64,000 nt of DNA. It comes from Malania oleifera. Taxonomy: Eukaryota > Streptophyta > Magnoliopsida > Santalales > Ximeniaceae. The stretch lies in NCBI RefSeq assembly GCF_029873635.1, contig NC_080423.1, positions 111,803,087-111,867,086 on the forward strand, in the 5' to 3' direction. Under the pieces are notes generated by a model. The model did not search any database. It saw only the letters and a list, made by a program, of their open reading frames with translations, and had not been told where the DNA came from. A program made the translations under genes and the position numbers. Positions 1 to 11,539 of this stretch are shown one piece after another (positions within the stretch are counted from its first letter, which is position 1; every line of letters starts with the position of its first letter).

Positions 1-650
1 GAGAAATTCTGAGTCAACAACGCCATCACCTGTGCACGTATTCCCTGCCTTAAACCTCTCTTGAACATCCGAGCTTTCCTCGGCTCATTTGGGACCATAT
101 GAGGAGTGAAACAGGATAACTCCATGAACCTGGCTGCATACTGCTGTATAGTCATGGGTCCTTGGGTCAGATGCAGGAACTCCTGAGCCTTCGCCTCTCG
201 GGTGGCAGTAGGGAAGTATCTGTCAAAGAAGATCTCCTTGAAATGGCTCCAGGTGATAGGTGTATACCCTGGACGCTGTTCCTCAACCATCTTCGCCAAT
301 CTCCACCACCTCTTTACTTCCCCTACCAATTTAAAGGTGGCAAACCGCACATTCTACTCCTCTATGCACTCCAGCACACCTAGCAGTTTCTTTATTTCCT
401 AAACCCAATCTTCAGTTGCGACTGGGTTTGCTCCTCCTAAAAAAACTGATATATTCATCTAGGTAAACTATTGAAAAGTGCGACTCCGACCAACCGGTGG
501 CTGATCCTTCTCTCTAGAGTCCCTCCGATTCTCCTTCCTAACCTGCCGCGCTATACTTCGCAGCACTGCCAAAGCATCGACATCATCCTCACTAGAAGTA
601 TTCACGTGATTATCCCCTCCAGCTACGATGTTATTTCCCCTAGAATCCAT
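1..650 (-). pseudogene. gag remnant of Ty3/gypsy copy G1 (runs off left edge)
   Basis: N-terminal part of the capsid gene of a leftward Ty3/gypsy element that continues beyond the window. It opens at the ATG ending at 650 (MDSRGNNIV...) and meets a stop near 468. The retrotransposon gag domain then continues in broken segments: a WWRLAKM stretch near 300, ITWSHFKEIFF near 250 and QYAARFMELS near 140, the usual order in this family. The same three blocks recur in copies G2-G4 here. Gag would form the virus-like particle that packages the element RNA; with these stops no working product is expected. The PBS and LTR to the right fix the orientation. Confidence 0.85.
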
Positions 651-1120
651 CCCAAAGATAGGATAGAAACTGACTTAAAAACTCCTCATTTATCATAATT
701 GAAGCAAGTATGAAATGAAGAAACTACTAATACATATGAATTCTCAGTTTAAAGATTCATTCCCCTAGTTCTGTCACAAAACCGACAAAACACATCAGTC
801 TCCAATGTAACACTGACTCCACACACGTACTTGACCGCCCTAACGTCCCAACCTAAATTTCAGAGCTCCAGTCTCTCGACCTAGAAACGAAATCATCGAT
901 GGATTTACCATGATTTTCCTGAAATCGTCATTCCAGGAAAAGCATAGAAAACCATCAAGGATCTCTGCCTCCAAGCTTCCAGACCAAAACCTGACCTAAC
1001 ATACCCATTCCTACCCTTAATCTATCTCAACCTATACTCTGGTAATTATCAACCATTAGAGTCTGCAGAACCTACCATTAGAGTCTGCAGAACCTAGCGA
1101 ACCTAGGCTCTGATACCACT
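651..1120 (-). other. G1 gag leader with primer binding site
   Basis: Untranslated leader between LTR and gag. The reverse complement of GGCTCTGATACCA at 1106-1118 reads TGGTATCAGAGCC, the primer binding site for initiator tRNA-Met, two bases inside the LTR edge. A 26-base segment is directly repeated just before it (ACCATTAGAGTCTGCAGAAC at about 1056 and 1076). A stem-loop at 914-941 is listed separately. Confidence 0.85.
914..941 (-). promoter_or_regulatory. gag-leader stem-loop, G1 copy
   Basis: On the minus strand a 12-base arm UUUUCCUGGAAU and its partner AUUUCAGGAAAA (one G-U pair) enclose the tetraloop GACG. Equivalent hairpins lie in the leaders of G2 (6659-6686) and G4 (30968-30995), with compensating changes in the stem. 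The place, between primer site and gag start, is where retroelements often carry packaging or dimerisation signals; that role is inference. Confidence 0.5.
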
Positions 1121-1559
1121 TGTAATGCCCCGACCCGCCACATGGGCCCATGGTGCTACTTTAGTGACATCTGTGTACCTGATACCTTATTCCTCGTATA
1201 TGAGACACATATACGCAGTAGAAATAAAATACAAAATCCTCAAATTATATTATTAGAGTTTTAACTATCTTTATACACAAATATCTCCATTTTCACATAA
1301 TTACATCCCGTAAAAATATACAAAAATAAAATCTATGTCCATACATACCACCCACATAAATTTAAACCACTAGCCCAGCTCTTCTACCATGCTAGACCCG
1401 ATCCCTAGGATTTCTTAAAAAGATAGTTTGTAAAGTAGGGGTGAGGCACAACTTAGTAAGGGAAATACTGAGTTAATGTCAGTGTGTGGCCAACATGCAT
1501 ATAGTGTACAGAAAATGACCAGTTCACTAAGTAGATAAATACATTTATAAAATCATTCT

Positions 1560-1604
<45 letters not shown>

Positions 1605-2510
1605 TAGCCAAGGATAGGGAAGATTACCCACCCATACAAGTAGCTTCCCTATGCTCTAATACCATTACTGCTACTATGACACTCACCTTTCTCAGTAAGC
1701 CCTCGAAGTTATCTTATTAATTATTCGTATTCACATAAATTAACAGATATGCATATAAGACACTCCATGTGACAAACACGTCATTTACTTCCCCCATGGT
1801 ATGGGTTGTGCGGCCCGAAGGTTGGTCTATTGTCTTGGGGGATCCACCCAGACAATAGTCGTCTGTACTCTCCGCTAACATACTCCGCAGGTATATGCAG
1901 CTCCAACTGCTGGTCCAATTGCCCTCACCTAGTGGGGTTCATTCACCTCACATATGAAAATCCGATAAAACCCCGACCTACGCCCCACGACGTTCAAAAC
2001 CCTTAAAATTCAAATTTTACCATATTATTCATCACAATCCCTAGAGTAATTTTCCCTAAAATCCCCTAGGTTCTAAATACCCTAAGTAGCCTATAAAAGC
2101 CTAAATTATTAAACTTACCCTGATTTAGGGTTGGTGCCCCGGAGCTCCAACTCGAAAACCCGCTCTAACTAGATTGTAGAGAATCTCCTCAAGAATCTTC
2201 TGGCAGTTTCTATTCGTCAATTGGGTTTAAGATTTAAGAAAAATTAAGGTAAAAGTGAGGATTTACCTTAGCCTAGGAGATATACCTACGTCTCTCCAAT
2301 GAAAAATCAGCTTCGGTAGGAATGTCGGCAGTAGAGATAGGAACCCAATGGTACTTTTCATTTTCCGATCAGCCAAATATTCAATAAGAATTTAAGGAAT
2401 GAGAGGAGGAGGGACAAAGAAGAGCGAGTGTGGGAGTTGGTGCCTGGGGGACGGCTCTGCTCTAAAATTCAGGAATGTAATTCCTGAAGCTTCAGGTTAC
2501 TTTTGTTAAC
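1121..2510 (-). repeat. 5' LTR of G1, outer end truncated
   Basis: Starts with TGTAATGCCCC directly beside the primer binding site. It shares blocks with the other chromovirus LTRs here: a GGATAGGGAAGATTACCCACCC block near 1610 (compare 31810) and a TTAGCCTAGGAGATATACCTACG block near 2265 (compare 25590 and 33540). The outer end is not recognisable. Homology fades near 2460-2510, where a doubled CTTTTGTTAA and an AT run mark the join with copy G2. Read on the minus strand this is the promoter-bearing repeat of G1. Confidence 0.75.
1566..1602. repeat. (CA)n microsatellite
   Basis: Eighteen or so uninterrupted CA units inside the G1 LTR. Confidence 0.95.
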
Positions 2511-2520
2511 TTTTGTTAAC

Positions 2521-2540
2521 ATATATATATATATATATAT
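2521..2540. repeat. (AT)n run at the G1/G2 join
   Basis: Ten AT units exactly between the last G1 LTR sequence and the first G2 integrase codons. The chromodomain and 3' LTR of G2 are missing at this point. Confidence 0.9.
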
Positions 2541-2544
2541 TATA

Positions 2545-3400
2545 CGCCTGCTGCACCATCTTCGGACCCAAAACTCACCTCTCGTCTACTTCATCCTAGA
2601 AAAGAGGAGAATGATACCTCCTACCATAAAGCGCCTCGTAAGGTGCCATGCCAATGCTGGTTTGATAGCTGTTTTTGTAAGCAAATTCAACCAACGACAT
2701 AAACTAGGTTCAGCTACCCCCAAAATCCAACACGCATGCACGAAACATATCCTCTAATATCTAGATCATCCTCTCAATCTGACCATCCATCTAAGGGTGA
2801 AAAATAGTGTTGAATGCTAACTGTGTTCCCATAGCCTCCTGAAGGCTTTTCCAAAATCGCGAAGTAAACCAAGGATCTCAATCTGAGACTATGGATACTG
2901 GCATGCCATAGGTGCGAATTATTTCCTGAACATATATTTCTACTAGTCTGTCCATGGAATAACTGACTTTAATAGGGATGAAGTGAGCGGTCTTTGTCAA
3001 ACAGTCAACGATCACCCAAATAGCATTCAACCCTTGTCGCATTGATGGTAGCCCAGTAAAAAAATCCATAGAGACGTGATCCCTTTTCCACTTTGGAATG
3101 AATAGTGGCTGCAACTGCCCTATGGGTCTCTGGTGCTTAGCCTTTATTTGCTGACATGTCAAACACTGCTTTACAAATTCAGCAATATCCTTCTTCATGC
3201 CTCTCCACCAAAAGGATTCCCGTAGATCCCGGTATATTTTAGTACTACTTGGATGTATGGTGTATAAGGATCTATGAGCCTCCTCTAACATAGTTCTCTT
3301 GATCTCGGCATTTGCAGGAACACATAGTCGGGTACAGAACCATAAGGCTCCGTCATCTGATGTGCTGAAATCCTCTCTCTAACCTTCCTGTGCGCTGACT
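2545..3400 (-). pseudogene. G2 integrase (zinc-binding and core)
   Basis: The zinc-binding part reads EEAHRSLYTIHP, then FWWRGMKKDIAEF, then CLTCQQ, giving the H-H-C-C ligands. The catalytic core has DHVSMDFFTGLP with the first Asp and PVSIVSD with the second. Leftward from about 2877 it continues in frame fragments (RDPWFTSRFWKSLQEAMGTQ, FHPRMDGQ, ILEDMFRACVLDFGG, YKNSYQTSIGMAPYEALYG). In the conserved DGQTER stretch a stop follows shortly after the catalytic Glu. Integrase would join element cDNA to host DNA; this copy is broken and lacks the C-terminal chromodomain. Confidence 0.88.
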
Positions 3401-3549
3401 ATTACCTCTGCTAATTTTGTGTCACTTCCCTGAGCAGCTTTAATATTTTCATATAGCGTAGGCTGCACAACCAGGCTAGCAATAAATGTCTGAGGATTAT
3501 TCTCTACCAACTCTACACCAGGTCTCTCCTGATCCATTAGCATCGGATG

Positions 3550-5030
3550 CTAAACCTCCATAGTTGCCAGTGCTGGTCCCATTAATTTCCTGCTAAGGGA
3601 ATCTGCTACCACATTCGCTTTCCCTAAGTGGTAACTAATAGTGCAGTCATAATCTTTAATGAGTTCCAGCCACCTTCTTTGCCTCATATTCAACTCTTTT
3701 TGGGTAAAGAAATACTTTAAGCTTTTGTGGGTTGTGAAGATTTCACATTTCCCTCCATATAGATAATGCCTCCAAATCTTGAGAGCGTACACCACTGCAG
3801 CTAGTTCCAAATCATGCACATGATAGTTCTTATCATATTCTTTAAGTTATTTAGATACGTAGGCAATGACTTTTCCATGCTGAATTAACACACATCCAAG
3901 AACCTTTAAAAATGCATCACTGTATATCACAAATCCATCCTCCCCTAATGGAATAGCTAGTACCGGTGATGGAATAGCAAGTATTGGTGCTGAAACTAAC
4001 CGTTGCTTTAACTCCTAGAAGCTCCGCTCACAATCATCGGTCCAATCAAACTTCACATTTTTTCTCATAAGTCATGTTAGTGGACCTGATAATCTAGAGA
4101 AACCTTCTACAAAGCGTCGGTAGTAGCCTGCCAAACCCAGAAAACTCCTAACCTCCTAAACATTTCTTGGCCTTACCCAATTCACCACTGTATTTATCTT
4201 ACTTGGGTCAACCAATATACCATCCTCGGAGATCACATACCTGAGGAAAGTAACCTGCCTTAACCAAAATTCACATTTCTTGAATTTTGCATACAACTTT
4301 CTTTCTCTCAATGTCTGCAACACCAACCTTAGATGATGCTCGTGCTCTTCAAAATTTCTCGAGTAGACTAGTATATCATCAATAAAAATCACAACAAACT
4401 GGTCCAAGTATCGATGGAACACCCGATTCATTAAATCCATAAATTTTGCTGGTGCATTAGTCAACCCAAACGACATCACCAAAAATTTATAATGTCCATA
4501 TCTGGTTCGAAATGTTGTTTTCGAAATATCCTCTGCTCTAACTTTCACCTGATGATAACCCAATCACAGGTCAATTTTAGAGTAGACCTGGGTCCCCAGG
4601 AGTTGATCAAATAATTCATCAATCCTGGGAAGAGGATATCTATTCTTGATTGTCAATTTGTTTATCTCCCTATAATCTATGCACAATCTCATGGTCCCAT
4701 TTTCTTCTTAACAAATAGAATTGGTGCTCCCCAAGGCGACACACTAGGCCTGATAAATCCTTTATCCAGCAACTCCTGTAACTGATCTTTCAATTCCTTT
4801 AATTCGACTGGAGCCATACGGTATGGTGGTTTAGATATTAGTGCCGACCTAGGTAGTGGATCCACGATAAATCCAATCTCTTGGTTAGGAGGTAAGCCAG
4901 ACAATTCTTCTGGGAAAACATCTTGAAATTCTCTAACTACTGAAATATCAACTTGTTTTAATTCTTCTTTTGGCAATTCCTTTATGTAGGCAACATACCC
5001 TTGGCAACCACCCTGTAGCAGTCTTCTCAC
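3550..5030 (-). pseudogene. G2 reverse transcriptase and RNase H
   Basis: RT fingers lie at 4689-5030 ([13 protein letters not shown], then IDYREINKL just left), palm at 4156-4563 with the catalytic FIDDILVYS near 4370-4400, and RNase H at 3550-3819 ([31 protein letters not shown]). The RNase H stretch [10 protein letters not shown] carries Thr where G4 has the conserved Asp (FTDHKSL). Stops and shifts lie between these blocks, for example near 4563 and 4156. The family copies element RNA to DNA in cytoplasmic particles; this copy cannot. Confidence 0.88.
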
Positions 5031-5090
5031 CTAAATAGTTGATACTAGCTGTGGCAAGGCATGCACATGCGAACCCACAAATCTGTATTC

Positions 5091-5470
5091 TTACTCACCC
5101 GAGGGTCTGAAAATCACTTCTTTTTTATGGCAATCTATGTTGGCATGATTAGCTTCTAGCCAATCCATACCTAGTATTACATCAAACCCCCGCATATCTA
5201 GTACCACAAGATCAGCTCGTAGTACTTTCCCCTGAATGCTTACTAGAAAGTTCTGAAGCACTTTCCTACACCTTACCATAGATCTAGTCGGCGTGCCTAC
5301 AAACAGCTCAACTTCTAATAACTATGCCTCTACCCCCATTACTTTAACATATCCTGCTGATATAAAGGAATGGGTGGCACCTATATCAAACAAAACAATA
5401 ACTTTATATGATAATACAACAAGCGTACCTATGACAACGTCTCCAGCAGTCTCGGCATCTCTTGACATCA
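5091..5470 (-). pseudogene. G2 aspartic protease
   Basis: The active-site stretch near 5375-5395 reads LFDIGATHSFIS, so the catalytic D-(S/T)-G has become D-I-G. The second half is well kept: MRGFDVILGMDWLEANHA near 5180, the usual VILGMDWL block of gypsy proteases. It would cut the Gag-Pol precursor. The Ile replacement makes activity unlikely even apart from the frame breaks. Confidence 0.8.
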
Positions 5471-5589
5471 ATGCATAGACCCTCACTGGTGTCATGTTCC
5501 TCTGCTGGCCTACATGGGCCGCCTGATGACCACCCCAGTTCGGTCTGGGAGTTGGTACATAAATCGGTGGTCTCTAACATGATCAAGCC

Positions 5590-6521
5590 ATATGGCTAGG
5601 CCTCCCACAATGGTAGCAGACATTCTCCCCTAGTCGGCACTCATCTGGATGTCTCCGTACACATCTGGGGCAAGTGGGATAATATTATCCTCCCTAAAAT
5701 CCACTATGCTCTACCATTTGTCTTTCACCCCCATCTGATCTACCTCCTCTCCAAGGGCCTCGGATAGGACCCGCCTGAAAACTCGAAGGTGCGGCCCTCA
5801 TCTTCTGGCTCTGTATCTTAATCTCTCTCGGCAAACCCTCCTCTGCTATTATGGCCCTATCAACCAGTTCTGAAAAATCCTGTATCCTCAGTATTGCCAC
5901 TTGTCTATAAATATCCTGCTTCAGATTCCTCTCGAACATCCTGACCTTCTTAGCTTCATCTGGAATAATGTAAGGACAAAAACACGACAACTCGATAAAT
6001 TTTTCCTTTTACTACTGGACTATCATCGATCCCTAGGACAAGCTCAGAGACTCCTATACTCTAGCCTCTCTGACTAAGGTATGATAGTATATGTCAAAGA
6101 ATATGTCCCTGAATCAGACCCAAGTCATATGCATTGGAATTGATCTCCACTCCTCCAGTAATCTAGTGACCATCCACTATCTCTCGACCTCCCCTGTCAA
6201 CTTATACGTGGCATAGATTACCCTCTGCTCATTAGTGCAGTGATGCACCGTCAAAATCTTCTCTATCTCCTGCATCTAGTTCTCCGCAACTGCAGGATCA
6301 GTTGCTCCTGAAAATGCTGGTGGGTTCATCTTTGTAAATTTTTCTATCGTGCATCCCTAAGCTGTAGATGGACTTCCCTGCTCCCTGGAGCTCTGAGCTA
6401 TTTCAGTCATAACCTGCTGAGCCACACTGCGTAACACAACATTTGAATCCCCACCTCCTCCACTAGAAGACCTTGCTCTGTTGTCGCCACTAGTGTGAGC
6501 GCTACTACCACCTAGGTCTAT
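5590..6521 (-). pseudogene. G2 gag with zinc knuckle
   Basis: The gag frame would begin at 6521, but the ATG found in G3 and G4 (MDPG...) is ATA here. Downstream come SSAHTSGDNRAR, the central gag domain in pieces, an intact stretch at 5694-5990 (ERNLKQDIYRQVAILRIQDF) and a knuckle near 5600-5625 with CYHCGRPSHMA, a stop, then SC. This fits C-x2-C-x4-H-x4-C interrupted by the stop. Lost start and stops make it a pseudogene. Confidence 0.82.
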
Positions 6522-6878
6522 CCTGCAATATTACCAAATTATTCTAAGAATTCGAACCTTACAATACTATACTAACTAAAATACCCCTTACCTCTTATCA
6601 TTAATTTAAGGTCTGATCCTACCATATGGAAATAGAAATCGTCAATAGTTTACTATGGTTTTCCTGGAATCGTCACCCCAAGAAAATCACAGAAACCACC
6701 CCAAAACTATACCTCCAAACTGCAGAACAGGACCCTAAATTCTCATCCTAATTCCCCAACAGTAATTCACTGATACTCTGTTCTATCTTTCTCCAAACTC
6801 TATTCTTATATTTTGGTATGGTTTTCTATTGTAATCTAGAGTCTACAGAACCTAGCAACCTAGGCTCTGATACCAAAC
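6522..6878 (-). other. G2 gag leader with primer binding site
   Basis: The primer binding site reverse-complement GGCTCTGATACCA lies at 6863-6875. The leader also holds the conserved stem-loop at 6659-6686. Confidence 0.85.
6659..6686 (-). promoter_or_regulatory. gag-leader stem-loop, G2 copy
   Basis: In the RNA sense UUUUCUUGG pairs with CCAGGAAAA (one U-G wobble) around a loop containing UGACGAU. Compare G1 914-941 and G4 30968-30995. Confidence 0.5.
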
Positions 6879-8050
6879 TATAACGACCCAAAAATTACAC
6901 TATTTTTTTCCTGTATATAAAACATAAAATTATTTTGATACCCCTGTATTACCTGCTATAACATCTCAGGGCCTAGATGACATTGAGGTATCCCTGTACA
7001 AAAACCAACACACTTATGCACATAAAGTCATACATCCATATTTACAATACCAGAATTCAGTGTTTCCAAACCACATATATGTATATATAATTACACATCA
7101 CCCTAGTATCATCTACTAAAAAATGTAATCCCCTAAACACACTTACCTTATAAACAGGGCAAAATAAATGATCTCTCTATCTGTGAGCTTGATTTGCCCG
7201 CTTAGCTGGTTCACCTGGAAAATATTAAATCGATGGGATGAGACAATGCTCAGTAAGAGGAAATATGTTATTACTAGTGTGTGGCGACTGAGTTTCATAA
7301 ATATTATAATGACAATATCTGAAACTGTAAAAGCTGGTAATCAATATATGGTATAACTTGCATTTATCATAGTTTAAAGTATAATTGTATTATCTGAATT
7401 TTCTACTTTCATATTTCTAGTATCATATTATATTGCTGATATTTTGTAAATTTGTATACATATACATAGCTAAGATTTTATCCTGAAAAATTGTACGTTA
7501 TGATTTAACCCCTTATGACAGGTTTGTGCGGGCCATAGGCGGGACTTAATCTTGTTTGGCCTACCAGGTAAGTCAATTGTACTCTACCAATCCTTAGTCT
7601 GGCCAAACAGCGTCCTTTCCTAGGCACGAAACTGGTAACTACCTTGTCAAATTGACCTCCTCAACTCAAAGTACTGGGGAGACTGCAAACTCTCCATAGG
7701 TACGGTTGACGGAATCCACATACTATCTGACATATGTGATTGCGCTCTGATCTGAAAATAGCAACGGTACCATGCTCTGCTAACTGAACATAACTGATTC
7801 ATCAGGGTCTGATACTGTATATACTATTTCTATAAATATCCTACTGTTTTCATCATAAGTCCAAAATAACCATAACACTATAAATCTGATCTGGAAATAC
7901 TAATATTTTTCAGTAATATCTTACTATTATATCTAACTAAATAATCTGTATTGTATGAATGTTATGGTTTTGGAAAGCATGAAATTCTGTAATTACTGTA
8001 AAATACTTATATGTAAAGTATTTGTAAAATATATGTTTGGTAAATATATT

Positions 8051-8097
<47 letters not shown>

Positions 8098-9033
8098 TGT
8101 AAATCATGATATGCTGTAAAACTATATAAATTCTATATTAAGAAAATATCTACTTTGGCCACACAAATAATAAAACTCATGTTCTGAAATCTGTAAAATT
8201 GTATAACTTATATCATGTACCTTAATAAAAAAAATACTATAATTTACTAATAATATTTTTGAATCTACCAGCATAGCATATTTCCCTTACCAAACTAGCT
8301 GGGAGACTCGCCTCCAACTTAATCCTGACGCTCATGGCGTACTATCCCCAAAATCCTAAAATAATACACATATGCATATTTTTTAATAAATCAACTATAT
8401 TTTTCCTGAGCCTACATACTCGTAAATTTCTGAATTATAAATTACCTAGGCTCTTAAAAATACTCATTAAGGTCCCCAACACATATATGCAGGGTCCCAA
8501 AACACTATATTCCTGAAAATATAATACTCAAATTTTATTTCACAAAATTCCAGCATATTTGCATATAATACTAAATCTGACCTCAAATGAATTGGGTAAT
8601 ACTAAAATGCTCAAAAATCCACTCACCCTAATTTTGGGATGGTTCCAAAATTTCTCAAATCGACATTTCACTCCGGCTATGTTGTAGAGAATCTCCTCAG
8701 GATCACTGTGGTAGCTTCTGATCATTGAACCGGGGAGAGAAGGAACCGAAAACTTAGAGAGAAGTGAGAGAACCCCATTTTAGAGAGAGAAAATGAGAGA
8801 GAGAGAGAGAATTTCCTTCGCTGAAAACCCGTTTTCTGCATATTTATAGGTGTCTTGACACGTGGCCTTGTGGACGAGCCACGTCACCTCGTCGACAAGT
8901 CCAAGAGGAGATTCGTCGATGAACCCTTACTCCTCATTAACACGCGACGAGACCCTACTGACCTTCTTAGAATTTTCCTTTACTTCTTCCTTTCTTTTAT
9001 TATTTAATTACCATAATTCAACGGGTCTCTACA
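6879..9033 (-). repeat. 5' LTR of G2
   Basis: About 2155 bp, from TATAACGACCC (the usual TG eroded to TA) to GGGTCTCTACA. It shares its last 550 bp with the G3 LTR stump at 9034-9715. It contains a (TA)n run at 8050-8095, a GA-rich stretch at 8780-8815 and copies of CTCGTCGACAAG near 8888. Read on the minus strand, the outer end at 9033 is the LTR start. Confidence 0.85.
8050..8096. repeat. (TA)n microsatellite
   Basis: More than twenty TA units inside the G2 LTR. Confidence 0.95.
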
Positions 9034-9715
9034 ACTAGGGTCCTCAACCTACTCTTGTAGGCTCCCAAAACACCCTATTCCTGAAAATATAATACCCTGA
9101 TTTTACTTCATAAAACCCCAACATATTCTCATATAATACAAAATCTAGGCTCAAATGAACTTGGCAATACTGGAAATACTCAAATAATTCACTTACCCTA
9201 GTTTTGGGATGGTTCCCAAACTTCTCAAATCAACATTTTGCTCCGGCTATGTTGTAGAGAATCTCCCCAGGATCGCAGTGGTAGCTTTTGATCGTCAAAC
9301 CGTGGAGACACGAAGCCAAATTTGTAGAGAGAAGCCAAAAGAACCAAGTTAGAGAGAGAGAGAAACTGTAAAAATGATTTTTTTTCTCTTTAAAAATCTG
9401 TTTTAGGGCTATATATAGAGTATTGTCCACGTGGCCTTGTCGACGAGCCACGTCTCCTTGTCGACAAGTCCAAGTGGTAATCTCGTCAACGAACGCCGAC
9501 TCCTCATTGACGAGATTCAAGCCCTAAAAATGGCTCACTCGGTACATAACTTCTCATCGACGAGATGAATGTCCCTGTTGACGAACCCAAGAAGGATGCT
9601 CATCGACAAGCGCCCTGCGTTCGTCGATGAAACCCTGTAAGTTCCTTTTTAAAATTTTCCTATTCCTCCCTTTTATTTTTTTTATTTAATTACCATAATT
9701 GTACATGTCTCTACA
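9034..9715 (-). repeat. 3' LTR stump of G3
   Basis: Ends ATGTCTCTACA at 9715, beside a pyrimidine-rich TTCTCTCCTCCTTAT that is the polypurine tract on the minus strand. Its left part is cut where G2 was inserted. It carries several copies of a GTCGACAAG...GCCCTG...GTCGATGA module (9555-9630). Confidence 0.85.
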
Positions 9716-9730
9716 TTCTCTCCTCCTTAT
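9716..9730 (-). other. G3 polypurine tract
   Basis: Reverse complement ATAAGGAGGAGAGAA lies right beside the 3' LTR. Such a tract primes plus-strand DNA synthesis. An equal tract lies at 26080-26094 in G4. Confidence 0.8.
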
Positions 9731-9993
9731 AAAAATCTCGTCCTCGAAATTTACTATCTATATTGAACACCATTTTAGCATAAAACAGGCTACTTATTTT
9801 ATTACTAACCCTCACTTATGGTGGAGGAATACCGTGGTTACATTCATGGTCCTAGGAGATTACAAATATACTTATAAAAGAAAATTCTCCCAAAACCAAA
9901 ACACTACCTATCCTATATTCTAAATTACAATTACACATTCATTACTCTGTACTAAACAAAATAAAATTGTCATTATTTGAACTTTACAAATCA
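9731..9993 (-). other. G3 3' untranslated region
   Basis: AT-rich stretch between the polypurine tract and the end of pol. It shares the opening CTCGTCCTCGAAATTTACTAT with G4 (26104 on). No gene seen. Confidence 0.6.
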
Positions 9994-10434
9994 CTATTGT
10001 ACCCCACTAAACAGGTGTGGGTATTTCCGTCTGATTTCCTCCTCAAGCTCCCAAGAAGCTTCTTCCACCGCGTGATTCCTCCATAGGACTTTTACTAATG
10101 GTATTTTCTTACTGTGCAATTCGTATTCCTTCTTGTCTAAAATCTGTACTGGAGTTTCCTCATAAGCTAGAGCATCACTGAATTCCAGTTCTACATAACC
10201 AATGACATGGGAAGGATTTGAGACGTATTTCCTTAACATAGAAACATGAAATACGTCATGTATTCTAAACAAAGCTGGTGGTAGAGTTAGCCGATACTCA
10301 ACTGACCCAATCTTCTTAAGTATCTTAAATGGGCCAATAAACCTAGGGCTCAACTTATCCTTCTTCCCAAATCTCATGACTCCTTTCAATGGTGTTATTT
10401 TCAAAAAAACATGGTCACCCACTTTAAATTCCAA
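9994..10434 (-). pseudogene. G3 integrase C-terminus with chromodomain
   Basis: A 146-residue open stretch: FKVGDHVFLKITPLKG (integrase C-terminal beta-barrel), [16 protein letters not shown], then a chromodomain ending [19 protein letters not shown] and RKYPHLF. In chromoviruses this domain steers integration to chosen chromatin. The wording is that of plant Tekay/Del elements. The segment itself is open, but it belongs to a broken Gag-Pol frame. It is the piece that G2 has lost. Confidence 0.9.
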
Positions 10435-11350
10435 TTCCCGATGGTGAGTATCTGTGTAGTTTTTTTGACGACTCTAAGCTACACTAATTCTATCTTGATT
10501 AAGTCAGACTTTATCGTATGCCTGTTGCACTATTTCTGGCCCCAAAACTCGCCTTTCACCTAACTTATCCCAGCATAAAGGAGAACAACACCTCCTACCA
10601 TAAAGCGCCTCGTAAGGTGCCATGCCGATACTGACCTGATAACTGTTATTATAGGCAAATTCAACCAGCGGCAAATACTGGGTCCAACTACCCCTGAAAT
10701 CCAATACACACACTCGCAGCATATCCTCAAGTACCTGGATTGTTCTTTCTGTCTGTCCATCTATCTGAGGAGGGAAAGTGGAGCTAGATGCTAATTGAGA
10801 CCCCAAGGCCTCGTGCAAGCTTTACCAAAATCGTGATGTAAAGCGTGGGTCACTGTCCGAGATTATAGATACTGGCACTCCATGGGGTCAAACAATCTCC
10901 TAAATGTAGATCTCCGTCAATCTGTTCATAGGGTAGCTAACTTTAATAGGTAGAAAGTGAGCTATTTTCATCAGCTGATAAACAACTACCCAGATAGCAT
11001 TCTAACCACGTGGTGCCGGCAATAGCCTACTGACGAAATCCATGGATATGTTGTCCCACTTCCACTCAGGAATGTATAGTGGCTGTAACTGCCTTGCCAG
11101 CCTCTAGTGATTAGCCTTAACCTGCTGGCACGTCAAGCACTGCTGCACAAATTTGACAATCTCACTCTTCATGCCACTCCACCAGAAATACTCTTATAGA
11201 TCCCTATACATTTTAAAACTGCCAGAATGAATCGTGTATAGAGATCTGTGAGCCTCCTTTAAAATCGTTCTCCTAATATCATCATTTGCAAGCACACAAT
11301 CTGGTGCGAAATCTAAGTGCTTCGTCATAAAAAATGCTAAACTCTTCTCC
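10435..11350 (-). pseudogene. G3 integrase zinc-binding and core
   Basis: Leftward fragments. The core C-terminal part at 10504-10818 includes IDGQTERTIQ with the catalytic Glu, VEFAYNNSYQVSIGMAPYE and YGRRCC. The stretch with the first Asp lies near 11030 and the zinc-binding part near 11110-11260 (CLTCQQ-like, HPGSFKMYRDL-like). Many stops separate the pieces. Shorter readings of the same bases in other frames have no family match. Confidence 0.82.
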
Positions 11351-11539
11351 CTGACCATCCTATACTCTGGCTATTTCCTCTACTAATTCTGGGTCATCTC
11401 CGTGAGCGACTTCAGTCTTTTCATATAACGTAGGCTGCACAACCAGGCTAACTATAAATGCTTGGTGACTATCCTCCACTAACTCCATGTCGAGCCTTTC
11501 CAAGTCCATCTAAATTGGGTGCTAAATTACTGCTACTTA

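Larger units (their letters stand above)
2541..9033 (-). mobile_element. Ty3/gypsy chromovirus copy G2 (Tekay/Del type), 3'-truncated
   Basis: Leftward element with, from right to left, 5' LTR (6879-9033), primer site, gag, protease, RT, RNase H and integrase. It stops inside integrase at the AT run near 2540, so the chromodomain and 3' LTR are lost. The gene order and integrase wording (FWWRGMKKDI, DHVSMDFFTGLP) match plant Tekay/Del elements, and its close sister G3 still has the chromodomain. The right edge abuts a stump of the G3 3' LTR, so G2 landed inside that LTR. Confidence 0.85.

Noticed and set aside
1106..1118. tRNA-like sequence GGCTCTGATACCA
   Set aside because: It is a primer binding site complementary to the tRNA 3' end, not a tRNA gene; no cloverleaf around it. 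The same holds at 6863, 31183 and 37826.
1566..1602. Regular repeats that might suggest a CRISPR array
   Set aside because: Simple (CA)n; the DNA is plant nuclear, and no array of equal spacers exists anywhere in the window.
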